NCBI GenBank assembly: GCA_910583845.1
Contig: CAJUAB010000012.1
Coordinates: 73,061-137,060 of the forward strand
Direction of reading: 5' to 3'
DNA length: 64,000 nucleotides
Origin: an uncultured Acetatifactor sp.
GTDB lineage: Bacteria; Bacillota; Clostridia; Lachnospirales; Lachnospiraceae
Made by a program: the position numbers and the translations under genes. Position 1 is the first letter of the stretch, and every line of letters starts with the position of its first letter. The notes beneath the pieces were generated by a model. That model was not told the DNA's origin. It did not search any database and saw nothing but the letters and a program-made list of their open reading frames with translations. Shown one piece after another: positions 52,173-60,983 of the stretch.

Positions 52173-52230
52173 GTGTGATACATCGACCAACCAAAACCTA
52201 TTCCTGTATATCAGAATCCATCGCCTGCTG

Positions 52231-53457
52231 TCACGGCGAAATATAGTTCCAGGGGGATACATATTCCCCATTCAGACGTACGCTGAAATGCAGATGATTG
52301 CCGGTGGAGCGGCCGGTGGAGCCCACCGCCGCGATGGTGTTGCCCCGGGCCACCACATCGTCCTTCTTCACGTACAGCTTGGAAGCGTGCATATAAATGG
52401 TATAAAGTCCTCCCCCGTGGTCGATCATCACATAATTGCCCATGGTGGAGCTGTAATCCGCCGCGACCACTATTCCATCATAGGCCGCATAGATGGCCGT
52501 CCCCTTAGGGGATGCCAGATCCACTCCATTGTGGAACTGCTCTACAAAGAGAGTGGGATGTATACGCATGCCATAGTCGTCAGACACGCGGGTGTAGGAA
52601 GCCAGCGGAAATTTGAAAGTGCCGCCGTCATACATCAGCACTTTGCCGTTGCTGGCGAGAATGCGCTTCTTTTCATCCTCCACCGCTTTTTCCAGAGCCG
52701 AGATCAGTTCATTCTGGGCTTTTATATCCGCCTCATACTCCTCTATGGACTGTTCTCCCGTGTTGATTCGCTGGTCATAGGCTTTCAGTTCCTTCTCCTT
52801 CTGGTTCATCAGTTCTTCCAGTGCCGCCTGCTCGGTCTCCACTCCCGCCTTGGCGTCATCCAGAAACGCCTTATCCTCCTCCAGCCGGGCCTTGCACAGC
52901 TCCACATATTCCCGGGTCTGAATAAAGGATTCCAACATCTGGTTGTCGTATTCCGCCACCTTTTCCATATAGTAGCTGCGGTTCAAAAAATCCGCGAAGC
53001 TGGTGGCTCCCAGAAGCATCTCCAGAAAGTAATTCTCCCCTCTCTCATAGCTATATCTTATGTGGCTGGACATGGCGGCATACTGCCCCGCCTCTACTTC
53101 CTGCGCGTTTTCCAACTGATTCTGCGCCTCCACAATCTCCGCTTCCTTGTTGGCGATCTGGAGTTTCAGTTCCGCGATCTTTTCCTCGATCTGGGTCATG
53201 CTCGCGTCCAGTCTGGCCACATAGCTTTTCAGATCCTTTTTCTCCTGTTCCAGCTGCGCCACCAGCTTCCGGATATCGGAAAGACCGTTTTTCAACTGAT
53301 CCCGCTCATTCTGCGCACTATCAATCTGACTCTCCATCTCCCTGATGGAATCCGATGTGATGCTGGACAGGTTTGTACCGGACGCCTGGGATTGGCCCGA
53401 CATACACAGAAGCGTTGCCAGCAGGGCCAGGCTGCCTGTAATCTTCCATCTTTTCAT
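52231..53457 (-). CDS. EnvC/PcsB-like coiled-coil protein with M23 peptidase domain
   Basis: 408 residues: signal peptide (about 1-25), long coiled coil (about 35-260, rich in Glu/Gln/Lys), then a LytM/M23 domain with FHNGVDLASPKGT and the HLHFSVR zinc site near the end. The catalytic residues appear complete, so it may cut peptide cross-links itself rather than only activate an amidase. Proteins of this type are controlled by FtsEX in division; ftsX lies 15 bases upstream. AGGGAG lies before the ATG. Confidence 0.92.
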   Translation of the reverse strand: MKRWKITGSLALLATLLCMSGQSQASGTNLSSITSDSIREMESQIDSAQNERDQLKNGLSDIRKLVAQLEQEKKDLKSYVARLDASMTQIEEKIAELKLQIANKEAEIVEAQNQLENAQEVEAGQYAAMSSHIRYSYERGENYFLEMLLGATSFADFLNRSYYMEKVAEYDNQMLESFIQTREYVELCKARLEEDKAFLDDAKAGVETEQAALEELMNQKEKELKAYDQRINTGEQSIEEYEADIKAQNELISALEKAVEDEKKRILASNGKVLMYDGGTFKFPLASYTRVSDDYGMRIHPTLFVEQFHNGVDLASPKGTAIYAAYDGIVVAADYSSTMGNYVMIDHGGGLYTIYMHASKLYVKKDDVVARGNTIAAVGSTGRSTGNHLHFSVRLNGEYVSPWNYISP

Positions 53458-53472
53458 GACTGTTCAAGCTCC

Positions 53473-54381
53473 CTATACATGCAGATGTTTCCTGACAGTG
53501 GATATGCTGCCCACGAATCCGATCCCCACGCCCACGCCCAGGCACACCGGTGTCAGGAATCCGAAAATCGTCTCAGCGGGAAGGAACCTGAGCAGGTGAC
53601 TCAGCATCGCGAATTTCTGCGTGGTGTAGGAAAGGACGCTGGCGTAAAAATAGTGGACCACCCACAGCGGTATGGCCGCCCCGATCAGGCCGATCAGCAT
53701 GCCCTCCAGCACAAAAGGAGCGCGCACAAAAAAGTCGGTGGCTCCGATATATTTCATAATATTGATCTCTTCCCGGCGCACGGAGATGCCGATGGTCACG
53801 GTATTGCTGATCAGAAATACCGACACCGCCAGCAGCACCACGATAATCCCCAGCGACACATAGCCGATCAGCAGATTCACGCCGCTTAAGGTGCCGGCCA
53901 GCAGAGAAGAATGTCTCACATCCCGCACCCCCGCGATGGAGTACAGATATGTCACCAGGGCATCCTGCATGGACACGTCGCTTAAATACACCACATAATT
54001 CATGTCCCTGTACAGCGGATTGGAGGGATATCCGGCGATAAATTCCTCCGCGCGGTCCCCGAAGTAGACCTTCTGATAGCTTTCCCACGCCTCCTCCGCG
54101 GAGATATACTCCACCCGGGCGACTTCCGTCCGGCTGCTGATCATCTTGCCGATCTCTTCAATACGGGTATCCGTTATGCCTTCTTCAAAGAAAACCGTGA
54201 CACAGACATTCTCCTCCAGTCCCTTTACAATATATTGAAAGTTTGCCACTATCGCGTAAAATATGCCAAACAGGAAGAGACATGCGGAGATCGTGGCGAT
54301 GGACGCCAACGAATACCATTTATTGCGGAACAGGTTTTTAAAGCCCTGCTGTATGGTATAAAAAAATGTACTAATCTTCAT
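53473..54381 (-). CDS. ftsX: Cell division protein FtsX
   Basis: 302 residues: four membrane helices (near 22-45, 175-200, 230-255 and 275-298) and the large first extracellular loop between helices one and two (EEGITDTRIEEIGKMI), which contacts EnvC/PcsB-type hydrolases. With FtsE it forms an ABC-like complex that couples ATP hydrolysis to wall cutting at the septum. The ATG overlaps the end of ftsE by 11 bases. Confidence 0.95.
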   Translation of the reverse strand: MKISTFFYTIQQGFKNLFRNKWYSLASIATISACLFLFGIFYAIVANFQYIVKGLEENVCVTVFFEEGITDTRIEEIGKMISSRTEVARVEYISAEEAWESYQKVYFGDRAEEFIAGYPSNPLYRDMNYVVYLSDVSMQDALVTYLYSIAGVRDVRHSSLLAGTLSGVNLLIGYVSLGIIVVLLAVSVFLISNTVTIGISVRREEINIMKYIGATDFFVRAPFVLEGMLIGLIGAAIPLWVVHYFYASVLSYTTQKFAMLSHLLRFLPAETIFGFLTPVCLGVGVGIGFVGSISTVRKHLHV

Positions 54382-55117
54382 CGTCTATATATGCCCCTTC
54401 CTCTTCGTCGCTGATGATCACGCCCTTTTTCATGGTAACCACGCGCTTTTGCATGGCGTTGACGATCTCGCGGTTATGGGTGACCACCACCACGGTGGTG
54501 CCGGCTTCATTGATCTCTTCCAGCAGCTTCATAATCTCCCAGGAGTTCTTGGGGTCCAGGTTGCCGGTAGGTTCATCCGCCAGCAGGATGGAAGGGTTGT
54601 TGATCAAAGCCCTGGCCAGGGCTACTCTCTGCTGTTCACCGCCGGACAACTGCGTGGTCTTGGCCTTATATTTGCCCGCCAGCCCCACTGTGGCAAGAAT
54701 CGCGGGGACATTGCGGCGGATTTCCCGGCCGGGAATCTCCACGATCCGCTGGGCAAAGGCCACGTTCTCATATACGTTTCTGTCGTTCAGCAGCCGGAAA
54801 TCCTGAAAGACCACGCCCAGATTGCGGCGCAGCCTGGGAATCTCCCGCCTGCGCAGCTTCGCCATGTCCTTTCCCATCACGCTGACCTGGCCGGAAGAGG
54901 CCACCAGCTCCCGGAGAAGGAGTTTGATCAGCGTGGATTTCCCAGAACCGCTGTCTCCGACGATAAAAACGAACTCTCCTCTGTGTACCTTCAGGGAAAT
55001 CCCGTTCAGCGCCGGTGAACCGCTGGAATAGGACTTGCTGACATTGTTCAGGCAGATTACCCCGTTCTCCTCGATGAACTTGGCCTGCTGCTTTCTGATT
55101 GCTTCTTTTTTCCTCAT
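54371..55117 (-). CDS. ftsE: Cell division ATP-binding protein FtsE
   Basis: 248 residues: Walker A VGDSGSGKSTLIKLLL, signature LSGGEQQRVALARAL, Walker B ILLADEPTGNLDP and the switch His in VVVVTHNREIV. It binds FtsX. The start at 55117 follows AGGAGC; the frame extends ten codons further across a small GCCCGC-GCGGGC hairpin. It lies 48 bases after the PucR-type regulator and may share its transcript. Confidence 0.95.
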   Translation of the reverse strand: MRKKEAIRKQQAKFIEENGVICLNNVSKSYSSGSPALNGISLKVHRGEFVFIVGDSGSGKSTLIKLLLRELVASSGQVSVMGKDMAKLRRREIPRLRRNLGVVFQDFRLLNDRNVYENVAFAQRIVEIPGREIRRNVPAILATVGLAGKYKAKTTQLSGGEQQRVALARALINNPSILLADEPTGNLDPKNSWEIMKLLEEINEAGTTVVVVTHNREIVNAMQKRVVTMKKGVIISDEEEGAYIDDED

Positions 55118-55165
55118 GTATCTGCTCCTCGCCCGCTTCGCGGGCATAACCGTCGATGGAAAGCC

Positions 55166-56251
55166 TTAAAATTCAAAGTTTTCCATATACTTCATATATT
55201 TTACCACCATCAGCGCGATTTTAAAAGTGATGGCGTCCTCAAAAACCCGCAGATCCAGCCCTGTACTCTTCTGCAGCTTGTCAAGACGGTACACCAGGGT
55301 GTTGCGGTGGATAAAGAGCTGCCTGGAGGTCTCGGACACATTCAGGCTGTTCTCGAAAAACTTATGTATTGTGGTAAGGGTCTCCTCATCAAACTCATCC
55401 GGGCTTTTCCCGCCGAATATCTCCTTGATAAACATTTTGCACAGCGGGATGGGCAGCTGATAGATCAGCCTTCCGATGCCCAGGGCGCTGTAGGCGATGA
55501 CATCCCTCTCGTCAAAGAAGATTTTGCCCACATCCAGAGCCATCTTGGCCTCCTTGTAAGAGCGGCTGACTTCTTTGATCTCCTTGACCACCGTGCCGTA
55601 GGCGACGCGCACTCCTTTGAGCCCTTCCTTTTGCAGAGCGCCGCAGAGCCCTCTGGCCGCCTTTTCAATCTCCTTGCTGTTGTCGGACTCCGACAGGTCC
55701 TTGACAACGATCACATTGTTCTCGTCCACAGCGGTCACAAAATCCTTGCTGTTGTTTCCGAAACAGGTCCGGGTCAGTTCCAGGGCGTTGTTGTCCTTGC
55801 CGTTCTCGGACTCCACGATCATCACCACCCTGCCCACATCCATCTGAATATGCAGCTTCTTGGCCCGGCTGTAGATATCCACCAGCAGCAGATTGTCAAG
55901 CAGCAGATTCTTGATAAAATTATCCTTGTCAAAACGCTCCTTGTAAGCCACCAGCAGATTCTGGACCTGGAAAGCGCTCAGCTTTCCGATGGTATACGCA
56001 TCCTCGCCGGTCCCCGCAATGACAAGCACATACTCCAGCTGCTGCTCGTCATATACCTTGAAGAACTGATATCCCTGAATCTCCTGAGAGTCCGCCGGCG
56101 ACTTGGCAAACTCCATCACGGCTCTGCTGCTGCCCGACATGTCGGATGTATAAGCCACCGGCTTTCCGTCCACATCCATCACGCTGATATCGACTCTGGC
56201 AATCCCCTTAAGACCCTCTATGGTGCTCTGCAAGATCTGATTTGATATCAT
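55166..56251 (-). CDS. PucR/CdaR-type transcriptional regulator
   Basis: 361 residues: an N-terminal sugar-diacid-recognition-like sensor region (about 1-130; ISVMDVDGKPVAYTSDMSG), a GGDEF-like middle (about 140-280), and the C-terminal PucR helix-turn-helix (NVSETSRQLFIHRNTLVYRL). The family controls use of sugar acids, purines and similar compounds; the ligand here is unknown. AAGGAG precedes the ATG. The AT-rich 293-base region 56252-56544 upstream holds the yjfB terminator and a possible weak promoter (TTGCTT, 17 bases, TAAATT); nothing else was recognised. Confidence 0.85.
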   Translation of the reverse strand: MISNQILQSTIEGLKGIARVDISVMDVDGKPVAYTSDMSGSSRAVMEFAKSPADSQEIQGYQFFKVYDEQQLEYVLVIAGTGEDAYTIGKLSAFQVQNLLVAYKERFDKDNFIKNLLLDNLLLVDIYSRAKKLHIQMDVGRVVMIVESENGKDNNALELTRTCFGNNSKDFVTAVDENNVIVVKDLSESDNSKEIEKAARGLCGALQKEGLKGVRVAYGTVVKEIKEVSRSYKEAKMALDVGKIFFDERDVIAYSALGIGRLIYQLPIPLCKMFIKEIFGGKSPDEFDEETLTTIHKFFENSLNVSETSRQLFIHRNTLVYRLDKLQKSTGLDLRVFEDAITFKIALMVVKYMKYMENFEF

Positions 56252-56477
56252 ATTTTCTACTCCTTTTCCTGTGTAAGGTATTTTCCTCCGGCTGAAACTG
56301 ATATTATACTGTCAGACGCCCGCATTTTTCAAACACGCTCCGGCGCGCCGGGCAGGACCGGAAATCTGACAGCTCATCAGTTAGTAAAAATGACGAAAAT
56401 TCCTTTTACTACAAATTTACAAAAAAATCACAAAAAAAGCAATAGGTTTTTGTGAAAAATTCATGGATATTTAGTCA

Positions 56478-56519
56478 CAAAAAGGGTGGCAGGCATATTT
56501 TACACGCCTCACCACCCCT
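56478..56519 (-). terminator. Intrinsic terminator after yjfB
   Basis: GGGTGG and AGGC on one side pair with GCCT and CCACCC on the other, followed on the minus strand by a T5 run. Confidence 0.85.
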
Positions 56520-56544
56520 ATAGTCGGAAAAAATAACCAATCCG

Positions 56545-56736
56545 TTACAGACGAATGTCTATATTCCCGCCTACTGCCGGATTCACGCTGCGCTCCAGGG
56601 CCGCCGCGTCCACCATGTCTACCACGCCCGCGCCCAGCTCTTCCCCCAGGTCAATCGCCTTGCTCAGCATCTTAATCCCCACCTGAGATTGCACATCCAT
56701 CATCGCCATATTCATTGACAGTCCCGCAATGTCCAT
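56545..56736 (-). CDS. yjfB: YjfB family small protein
   Basis: 63 residues: MDIAGLSMNMAMMDVQSQVG, KMLSKAIDLGEEL and a C-terminal PAVGGNIDIRL, typical of the YjfB family of putative motility proteins (about 60 residues). GGGAGG lies before the ATG at 56736, so the longer frame from 56802 is rejected. Its role is not established; many relatives are found in flagellated Firmicutes. Confidence 0.85.
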   Translation of the reverse strand: MDIAGLSMNMAMMDVQSQVGIKMLSKAIDLGEELGAGVVDMVDAAALERSVNPAVGGNIDIRL

Positions 56737-56874
56737 ATCCACACCTCCCTGCAATTTCTGTTTTCTCCGTCTGCCCCACAGATACCGCAGTGAACCGGGC
56801 ATCTGTCAGATTCTGATTCTATCTTAACACAGATGCCGTATTTTGCCAAGTGCCATTTTACAGCCGCCGTGACA

Positions 56875-57804
56875 TCAAAAAGACAGAACCATTTCCATAA
56901 GAATCATAGCGACGCAGATCAGGATTCCCAGAGCCAGCGGCACACTCATCAGCCGGGACCCTCTTATCTTCCGGCTGCGCCAGAGGCTCCGCAGCTCCTC
57001 CCCGCGGCCTTCCCGCCGGGCAATCCAGGCCAGCACACAGCCTGCCATGGGCGTGAAAAGGGTGGAAAGCAGCAGATACAGACTGATGCTCAACAGCAGC
57101 TCCCGCCCGCCCAAGCTGCTCTCCGCCGTCTCCACAAGCTCCGAGATTCCGCCTCCCACATTGTCCATGGCATATATCAGCGCCGTGGACAGGCCGTTCA
57201 CGCAAAAGTGAGCGATAAAAGCCGGTACCATGCTGCCGGAGGCTTCTGTCAGCAGGGCCAGCGCAATGCCCATCACAAAGGCGTAGCAGGCCTGATTCAG
57301 ATTCATATGCATCAGGCCGAACAACAGGCTGCTCAGCAGCAGGGCTTTCCACCGGTTCTCCTGCTGCCGGTAGCTCTGGTATATCACGCCCCGGAAAGCC
57401 AGCTCCTCCGAAAAAGGGCCATATACCGCTATCCCCAGCAGCATGCTAAAGAAGGGCAGCTGGGTGAGCTGATCGCCAAGGCCCGCGACCGTGTTCTCCA
57501 CAAACAGCATGGAGACCGCGTTCACCACCGTTATCAGAGGTTCCATCAGCGCTGTGAACAGCACGGTCATCAGCGCCGTGGATATGTGGACCGGCCTGAT
57601 GCGGCAGAAGACGGCTGGCCGGTTTCTGCCGGCCAGCAGAAACAGCAGAGCGGGAAGCCAGATTGTGATCTCGGACACAATAATATTGAGCGCCATGTTC
57701 CCCGCCATCGCCTGTAACAGCGGTGTGTATGCCGCCAGCAGGCTCAGGCCCACGTGGGAGAGCACTATGACCAAAAACATCCAGTTCGCTTTCTTTATAT
57801 TCAT
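56875..57804 (-). CDS. CPBP family intramembrane metalloprotease
   Basis: 309 residues with about eight helices and the Abi/CPBP motifs: EELAFRG (EExxxR), FGLMHMNLNQ, and FIAHFCVNG. These proteins cleave within membranes or process prenylated or bacteriocin-type peptides; the substrate here is unknown. The ATG overlaps the cvfB stop (ATGA), so it is translated from the cvfB transcript. Confidence 0.9.
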   Translation of the reverse strand: MNIKKANWMFLVIVLSHVGLSLLAAYTPLLQAMAGNMALNIIVSEITIWLPALLFLLAGRNRPAVFCRIRPVHISTALMTVLFTALMEPLITVVNAVSMLFVENTVAGLGDQLTQLPFFSMLLGIAVYGPFSEELAFRGVIYQSYRQQENRWKALLLSSLLFGLMHMNLNQACYAFVMGIALALLTEASGSMVPAFIAHFCVNGLSTALIYAMDNVGGGISELVETAESSLGGRELLLSISLYLLLSTLFTPMAGCVLAWIARREGRGEELRSLWRSRKIRGSRLMSVPLALGILICVAMILMEMVLSF

Positions 57805-58634
57805 GTTCTCCGTATTACCTTTTCCGTGATCTGTATTTTCCCGGCTTTAAGCAGATTGCCCACCGCGCGCTTGAACTCGTTCTTGCTCATACCGGTCTCC
57901 CGCAGGATGATGGCCGGTGAAACTTTGTCGTTGAAGGGGAGTACGCCGTCGTAGCTGTCTATGATCTCCAGCAGTCTCTCCGCGTCCTCATGAATCTGCA
58001 GGTAGGCTTTTTCCCGGATGCTCAGCACCAGCCTTCCGTCCGGCTGCACCTTGGACACCCTGGCCCGCAGGTCCTCTCCCAGCTCCACCTGCCCGTAAAG
58101 TTCTTTCTTGGGAATCAGGGCGGAATAACAATTGTCCACGGCTACAAACACGCCAAATTCATCGCTGGAGGCATAGGCCCGGCCCACCACCTCATCCTCC
58201 GCATGGTAGGGACTGTCCGCGCGCAGATTATGATACACATTCATGGTGGCGCACAGTCGTTCGCTCTTGTCTATATAAAGGGAGACCAGCACTTTTTCGC
58301 CCTCCGCGACTCTTTTTACCTGCTGGCGGAAGGGCAGCAGCAGATCTTTCTCCAGCCCCCAGTCCAGAAAAGCCCCGATTTTTCCGGTCTGGACCACCGT
58401 AAGCTGCGCCACCTCCCCCATCATCAGCCGGGGGGTCTGGGTGGTCGCGATCAGCCTGTCTTTGGAATCCTTGTACAAAAAAACCTCCAGCCTGTCCCCG
58501 ATGCCCGTATCCGGCGGCACCTGCCTGCGCGGCAGCAATACCCTGTCTTCCCCGCTGTCCGGGCTCTCCGCGAGGTATACGCCGAAATCTACCTTTTTTA
58601 CCACATATAATGTCTGTTTTTCTCCTAATTTCAT
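57801..58634 (-). CDS. cvfB: S1-domain RNA-binding protein CvfB
   Basis: 277 residues: about three S1-type beta-barrels (including VQTGKIGAFLDWGLEKDLLLP and YASSDEFGVFVAVDN) and a C-terminal winged helix (LRETGMSKNEFKRAVGNLLKAGKI). CvfB/YitL proteins bind RNA and affect virulence-factor expression in staphylococci. AAGGACAAA precedes the ATG. It is the middle gene of a thioesterase-cvfB-CPBP operon. Confidence 0.93.
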   Translation of the reverse strand: MKLGEKQTLYVVKKVDFGVYLAESPDSGEDRVLLPRRQVPPDTGIGDRLEVFLYKDSKDRLIATTQTPRLMMGEVAQLTVVQTGKIGAFLDWGLEKDLLLPFRQQVKRVAEGEKVLVSLYIDKSERLCATMNVYHNLRADSPYHAEDEVVGRAYASSDEFGVFVAVDNCYSALIPKKELYGQVELGEDLRARVSKVQPDGRLVLSIREKAYLQIHEDAERLLEIIDSYDGVLPFNDKVSPAIILRETGMSKNEFKRAVGNLLKAGKIQITEKVIRRT

Positions 58635-58673
58635 TTTGTCCTTTCTTCTCCAAGACGCTTTCCGGGGATGCCG

Positions 58674-59390
58674 TCAACTGATTCCAGGTTCCGCAAACTC
58701 CACAATCGCGTAGGGCTTTTCTTCCGGACTGCGCAGGGATACAATGCACAGTCCCTGCTTCCTCGCCACATAGGGGCGCAGTTCATCTCCCAGGCGGGCC
58801 TGCATCCTGTATTCCGCCCGCATCTGCCCGATTGTGAAATCCTCCGGCAGACTGTTCATGGCCATGTCCACAAACTGACCGTTATTCACATGGTGGTTTG
58901 TGTCCAGATGGTGCTTCTTTACCACAATGGATTCCTCATATACTCCGTCCCCGGGCACATCAATTTTCCTGGGGGCATAGTCCATGGGCAGTTTTTCTTC
59001 AATCTCATAGGCTTCCTTCATCCGCTGTGTGGGATGCGCCATGGTCTGCCGCTCCAGATCCAGCAGGGTCCACAGGGAGTTGGCGCAGGCCAGCATCTCG
59101 CCCCCGGAAGTCCGCATGAGAAAGTTCCGGTATCCGAAGCAGCCCCTGAATCCATAGGGAAAAGTTCCTGTCTCCACCTCCTCGCAGAGCCCGGGGTATC
59201 GGTTCACCACAATCTGCCACGACGAGAGCACCCACACCAGATTATTTTCTTTCAGATACTGTCCCCCCACGCCCAGAAGCTCGGACTGAAAGGTGGAACT
59301 GTCCTGAAAGTAATTCAACAGAGAGGCAAGAGTCAGCCTGGCCTGACTGTCACACTCGCTGTACCGGATCTGACTTTTAAATGTATACAT
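58674..59390 (-). CDS. Acyl-ACP thioesterase
   Basis: 238 residues with two hot-dog domains: YSECDSQARLTLASLLNYFQD in the first and HLDTNHHVNNGQFVDMAMN in the second, the typical D-x-N-x-H-x-N catalytic region. It releases fatty acids from acyl carrier protein. The ATG at 59390 (AGGAAATT upstream) is favoured over one five codons earlier whose GGG abuts the codon. Confidence 0.9.
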   Translation of the reverse strand: MYTFKSQIRYSECDSQARLTLASLLNYFQDSSTFQSELLGVGGQYLKENNLVWVLSSWQIVVNRYPGLCEEVETGTFPYGFRGCFGYRNFLMRTSGGEMLACANSLWTLLDLERQTMAHPTQRMKEAYEIEEKLPMDYAPRKIDVPGDGVYEESIVVKKHHLDTNHHVNNGQFVDMAMNSLPEDFTIGQMRAEYRMQARLGDELRPYVARKQGLCIVSLRSPEEKPYAIVEFAEPGIS

Positions 59391-59440
59391 AATTTCCTGA
59401 CGCATCCCTTTCTCAATACTGATCAGACAGTGTAAAACTG

Positions 59441-59469
59441 ATTATCGCATAACCGGCCGGTCTTGTCAA
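59441..59469 (-). promoter_or_regulatory. Promoter of the thioesterase-cvfB-CPBP operon
   Basis: A perfect TTGACA (59469-59464) and GATAAT (59446-59441) are 17 bases apart. The -35 begins next to the stop codon of the amidase gene, and the spacer holds the palindrome ACCGGCCGGT. Confidence 0.8.
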
Positions 59470-60507
59470 TCAGCCGGAAATTTCCGCTCCGGCAAAATAC
59501 GCGTCCACTCCGTCCGCGATCCCCTGCACAATCAGACTTTGATAATCTGATGTCTGCATCCGTTCATCCTCCTCCTTATTGCTCATATAGCCCATCTCAA
59601 CGATTGTCACCGGGATCGTACACCAGTTGATGCCGCTCATGGTATCTGTCTCCCAGACTCCTCTGTCTTTGGAGCCCATCAGCGCCACCATATGGGACAG
59701 CACCTCCTGGGACAGGCGCAGACTCTCGTCGTGGATTTCCGGATTATAGGGGCTGGAAGCCGTATTGCAGATGGTCAGGGTGCCATGGACACTGCTTTTT
59801 TCCGAGCCGTTGGCATGGATGCGCAGAAATATCTCCGCTCCCGAGGTGTTGGCCGTCTCCGCCCGTTCCTTATTGCTGATATCCACATCATGGCTGTCGC
59901 GAATCATCACGATGGTATAACCCCGGGCCTCCAGTTCCGTCTGTAGGGCCTGCGCAATGGTCAGATTCAGTTCATACTCGTAAACTCCTGTGGATACTCC
60001 CCGGGTGCCGGAAGACACCTTGGCTTTCGATTCGCTGCTGCCCGGTCCCAGCGGTTCCTTCTCTTTGTTGCCTTTGGCCTGATGGCCTGCGTCAATGGCT
60101 ATGATGTGCCCGCCGGTCTGAGGCGTCACCGCCTGCGGGGGCATCGGGGCCGGTTCTCCCGAAACCGGGGAAAGCGATTGTCCCGGCGGAGTCTGCTGTG
60201 GCTGCTCCGGGGCAGGTGTCCCCTCCGTCAGTCCGGAGAGCTCATCCGGCATGTCGCGTTCTGCGGTATCAGCCTCCCGTGTCCCGCCGTCGGGATTCCA
60301 CGCCTGGGATTCCACGGCGGTTGTCCCCTCTTCCTGCCCGGATGCTTCCCCGGAGCCGGAAGGGCAAAGCCCGGCAGTCCCCTCCGGCCGGGATGATTCC
60401 TCCATCCTGGCGGCCTCCCCCTCCCCGCGTGTGACACCGCATCCCGCCAGCAGCGCAAGACAAATGCCTGCTGCCACAATCCAAATAATCCGTCTGCCTG
60501 CAAACAT
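59470..60507 (-). CDS. Lipoprotein N-acetylmuramoyl-L-alanine amidase (Amidase_3)
   Basis: 345 residues: a lipoprotein signal with lipobox LLAGC (Cys near 23), a disordered Glu/Pro/Thr-rich linker to about 130, then an Amidase_3 domain with the zinc ligands in IDAGHQ, YEYELN and RIHANG and the catalytic Glu in VEMGYMSN. It cuts peptidoglycan between MurNAc and the stem peptide, tethered to the membrane. GGAGGG lies before the ATG. A weak promoter is upstream. Confidence 0.93.
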   Translation of the reverse strand: MFAGRRIIWIVAAGICLALLAGCGVTRGEGEAARMEESSRPEGTAGLCPSGSGEASGQEEGTTAVESQAWNPDGGTREADTAERDMPDELSGLTEGTPAPEQPQQTPPGQSLSPVSGEPAPMPPQAVTPQTGGHIIAIDAGHQAKGNKEKEPLGPGSSESKAKVSSGTRGVSTGVYEYELNLTIAQALQTELEARGYTIVMIRDSHDVDISNKERAETANTSGAEIFLRIHANGSEKSSVHGTLTICNTASSPYNPEIHDESLRLSQEVLSHMVALMGSKDRGVWETDTMSGINWCTIPVTIVEMGYMSNKEEDERMQTSDYQSLIVQGIADGVDAYFAGAEISG

Positions 60508-60611
60508 ATCCTTTATCCCTCCATATCCTCCTGTTTCAGAGCGTGTCCGAAAAACATATTCTGCCGAATGCGCCCCCAGTCTGTGGGGGCCACGTCATCT
60601 CTTATCATTTC

Positions 60612-60640
60612 ATTTTACCCCCTGCTCCGCATTCACGCAA
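60612..60640 (-). promoter_or_regulatory. Possible promoter of the amidase gene
   Basis: TTGCGT (60640-60635) and TAAAAT (60617-60612) are 17 bases apart on the minus strand. The surrounding 185-base spacer (60508-60692) also has two hairpins without T-runs: GGCCCCCA/TGGGGGC near 60575-60595 and ACAGAATCC/GGATTCTGT near 60643-60672. Confidence 0.45.
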
Positions 60641-60692
60641 CTACAGAATCCGTGCTTTGCGGGGATTCTGTGGTCTCCGTTTAAGTGCCGTG

Positions 60693-60962
60693 TCAAAAAA
60701 ATGTGCGAAAAGGCCTTTGCTGTAGGATTGCTTTTTCTTTTGACGGCGTACAGTAGATTGAATTGCTCGTTCCCGTCATAAGAATTGCGGTGGACGGTTC
60801 CTGGGTGGTAGTGCCGATGTTCTGAACAGAGTCATCGTCGGGGGGATCGGGTTCAACATGACCGCAGCCAGTCAGGGCGGAAGCCAGAAGCACAGCCGCC
60901 ACTGCCCTGAGCTTTCTTTGAAAAACTTGAGATGACCTTGAGACAGGTTGGGGGACTGACAT
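60693..60962 (-). CDS. Short lipoprotein, possibly truncated
   Basis: 89 residues: a basic N-terminus, a hydrophobic segment and lipobox ALTGC (Cys at about 33), then an acidic, Thr-rich stretch (EPDPPDDDSVQNIGTTTQE) and an ending of mixed composition (TPSKEKAILQQRPFRTFF) read through AT-rich DNA. TTAGGAAA precedes the ATG. Lipoprotein genes often follow FtsX-type ABC exporter genes; this one is very short and its C-terminus looks like readthrough of spacer DNA, so it may be the remnant of a longer gene. Confidence 0.55.
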   Translation of the reverse strand: MSVPQPVSRSSQVFQRKLRAVAAVLLASALTGCGHVEPDPPDDDSVQNIGTTTQEPSTAILMTGTSNSIYCTPSKEKAILQQRPFRTFF

Positions 60963-60983
60963 TTTCCTAAACAGGTGGCCTAT

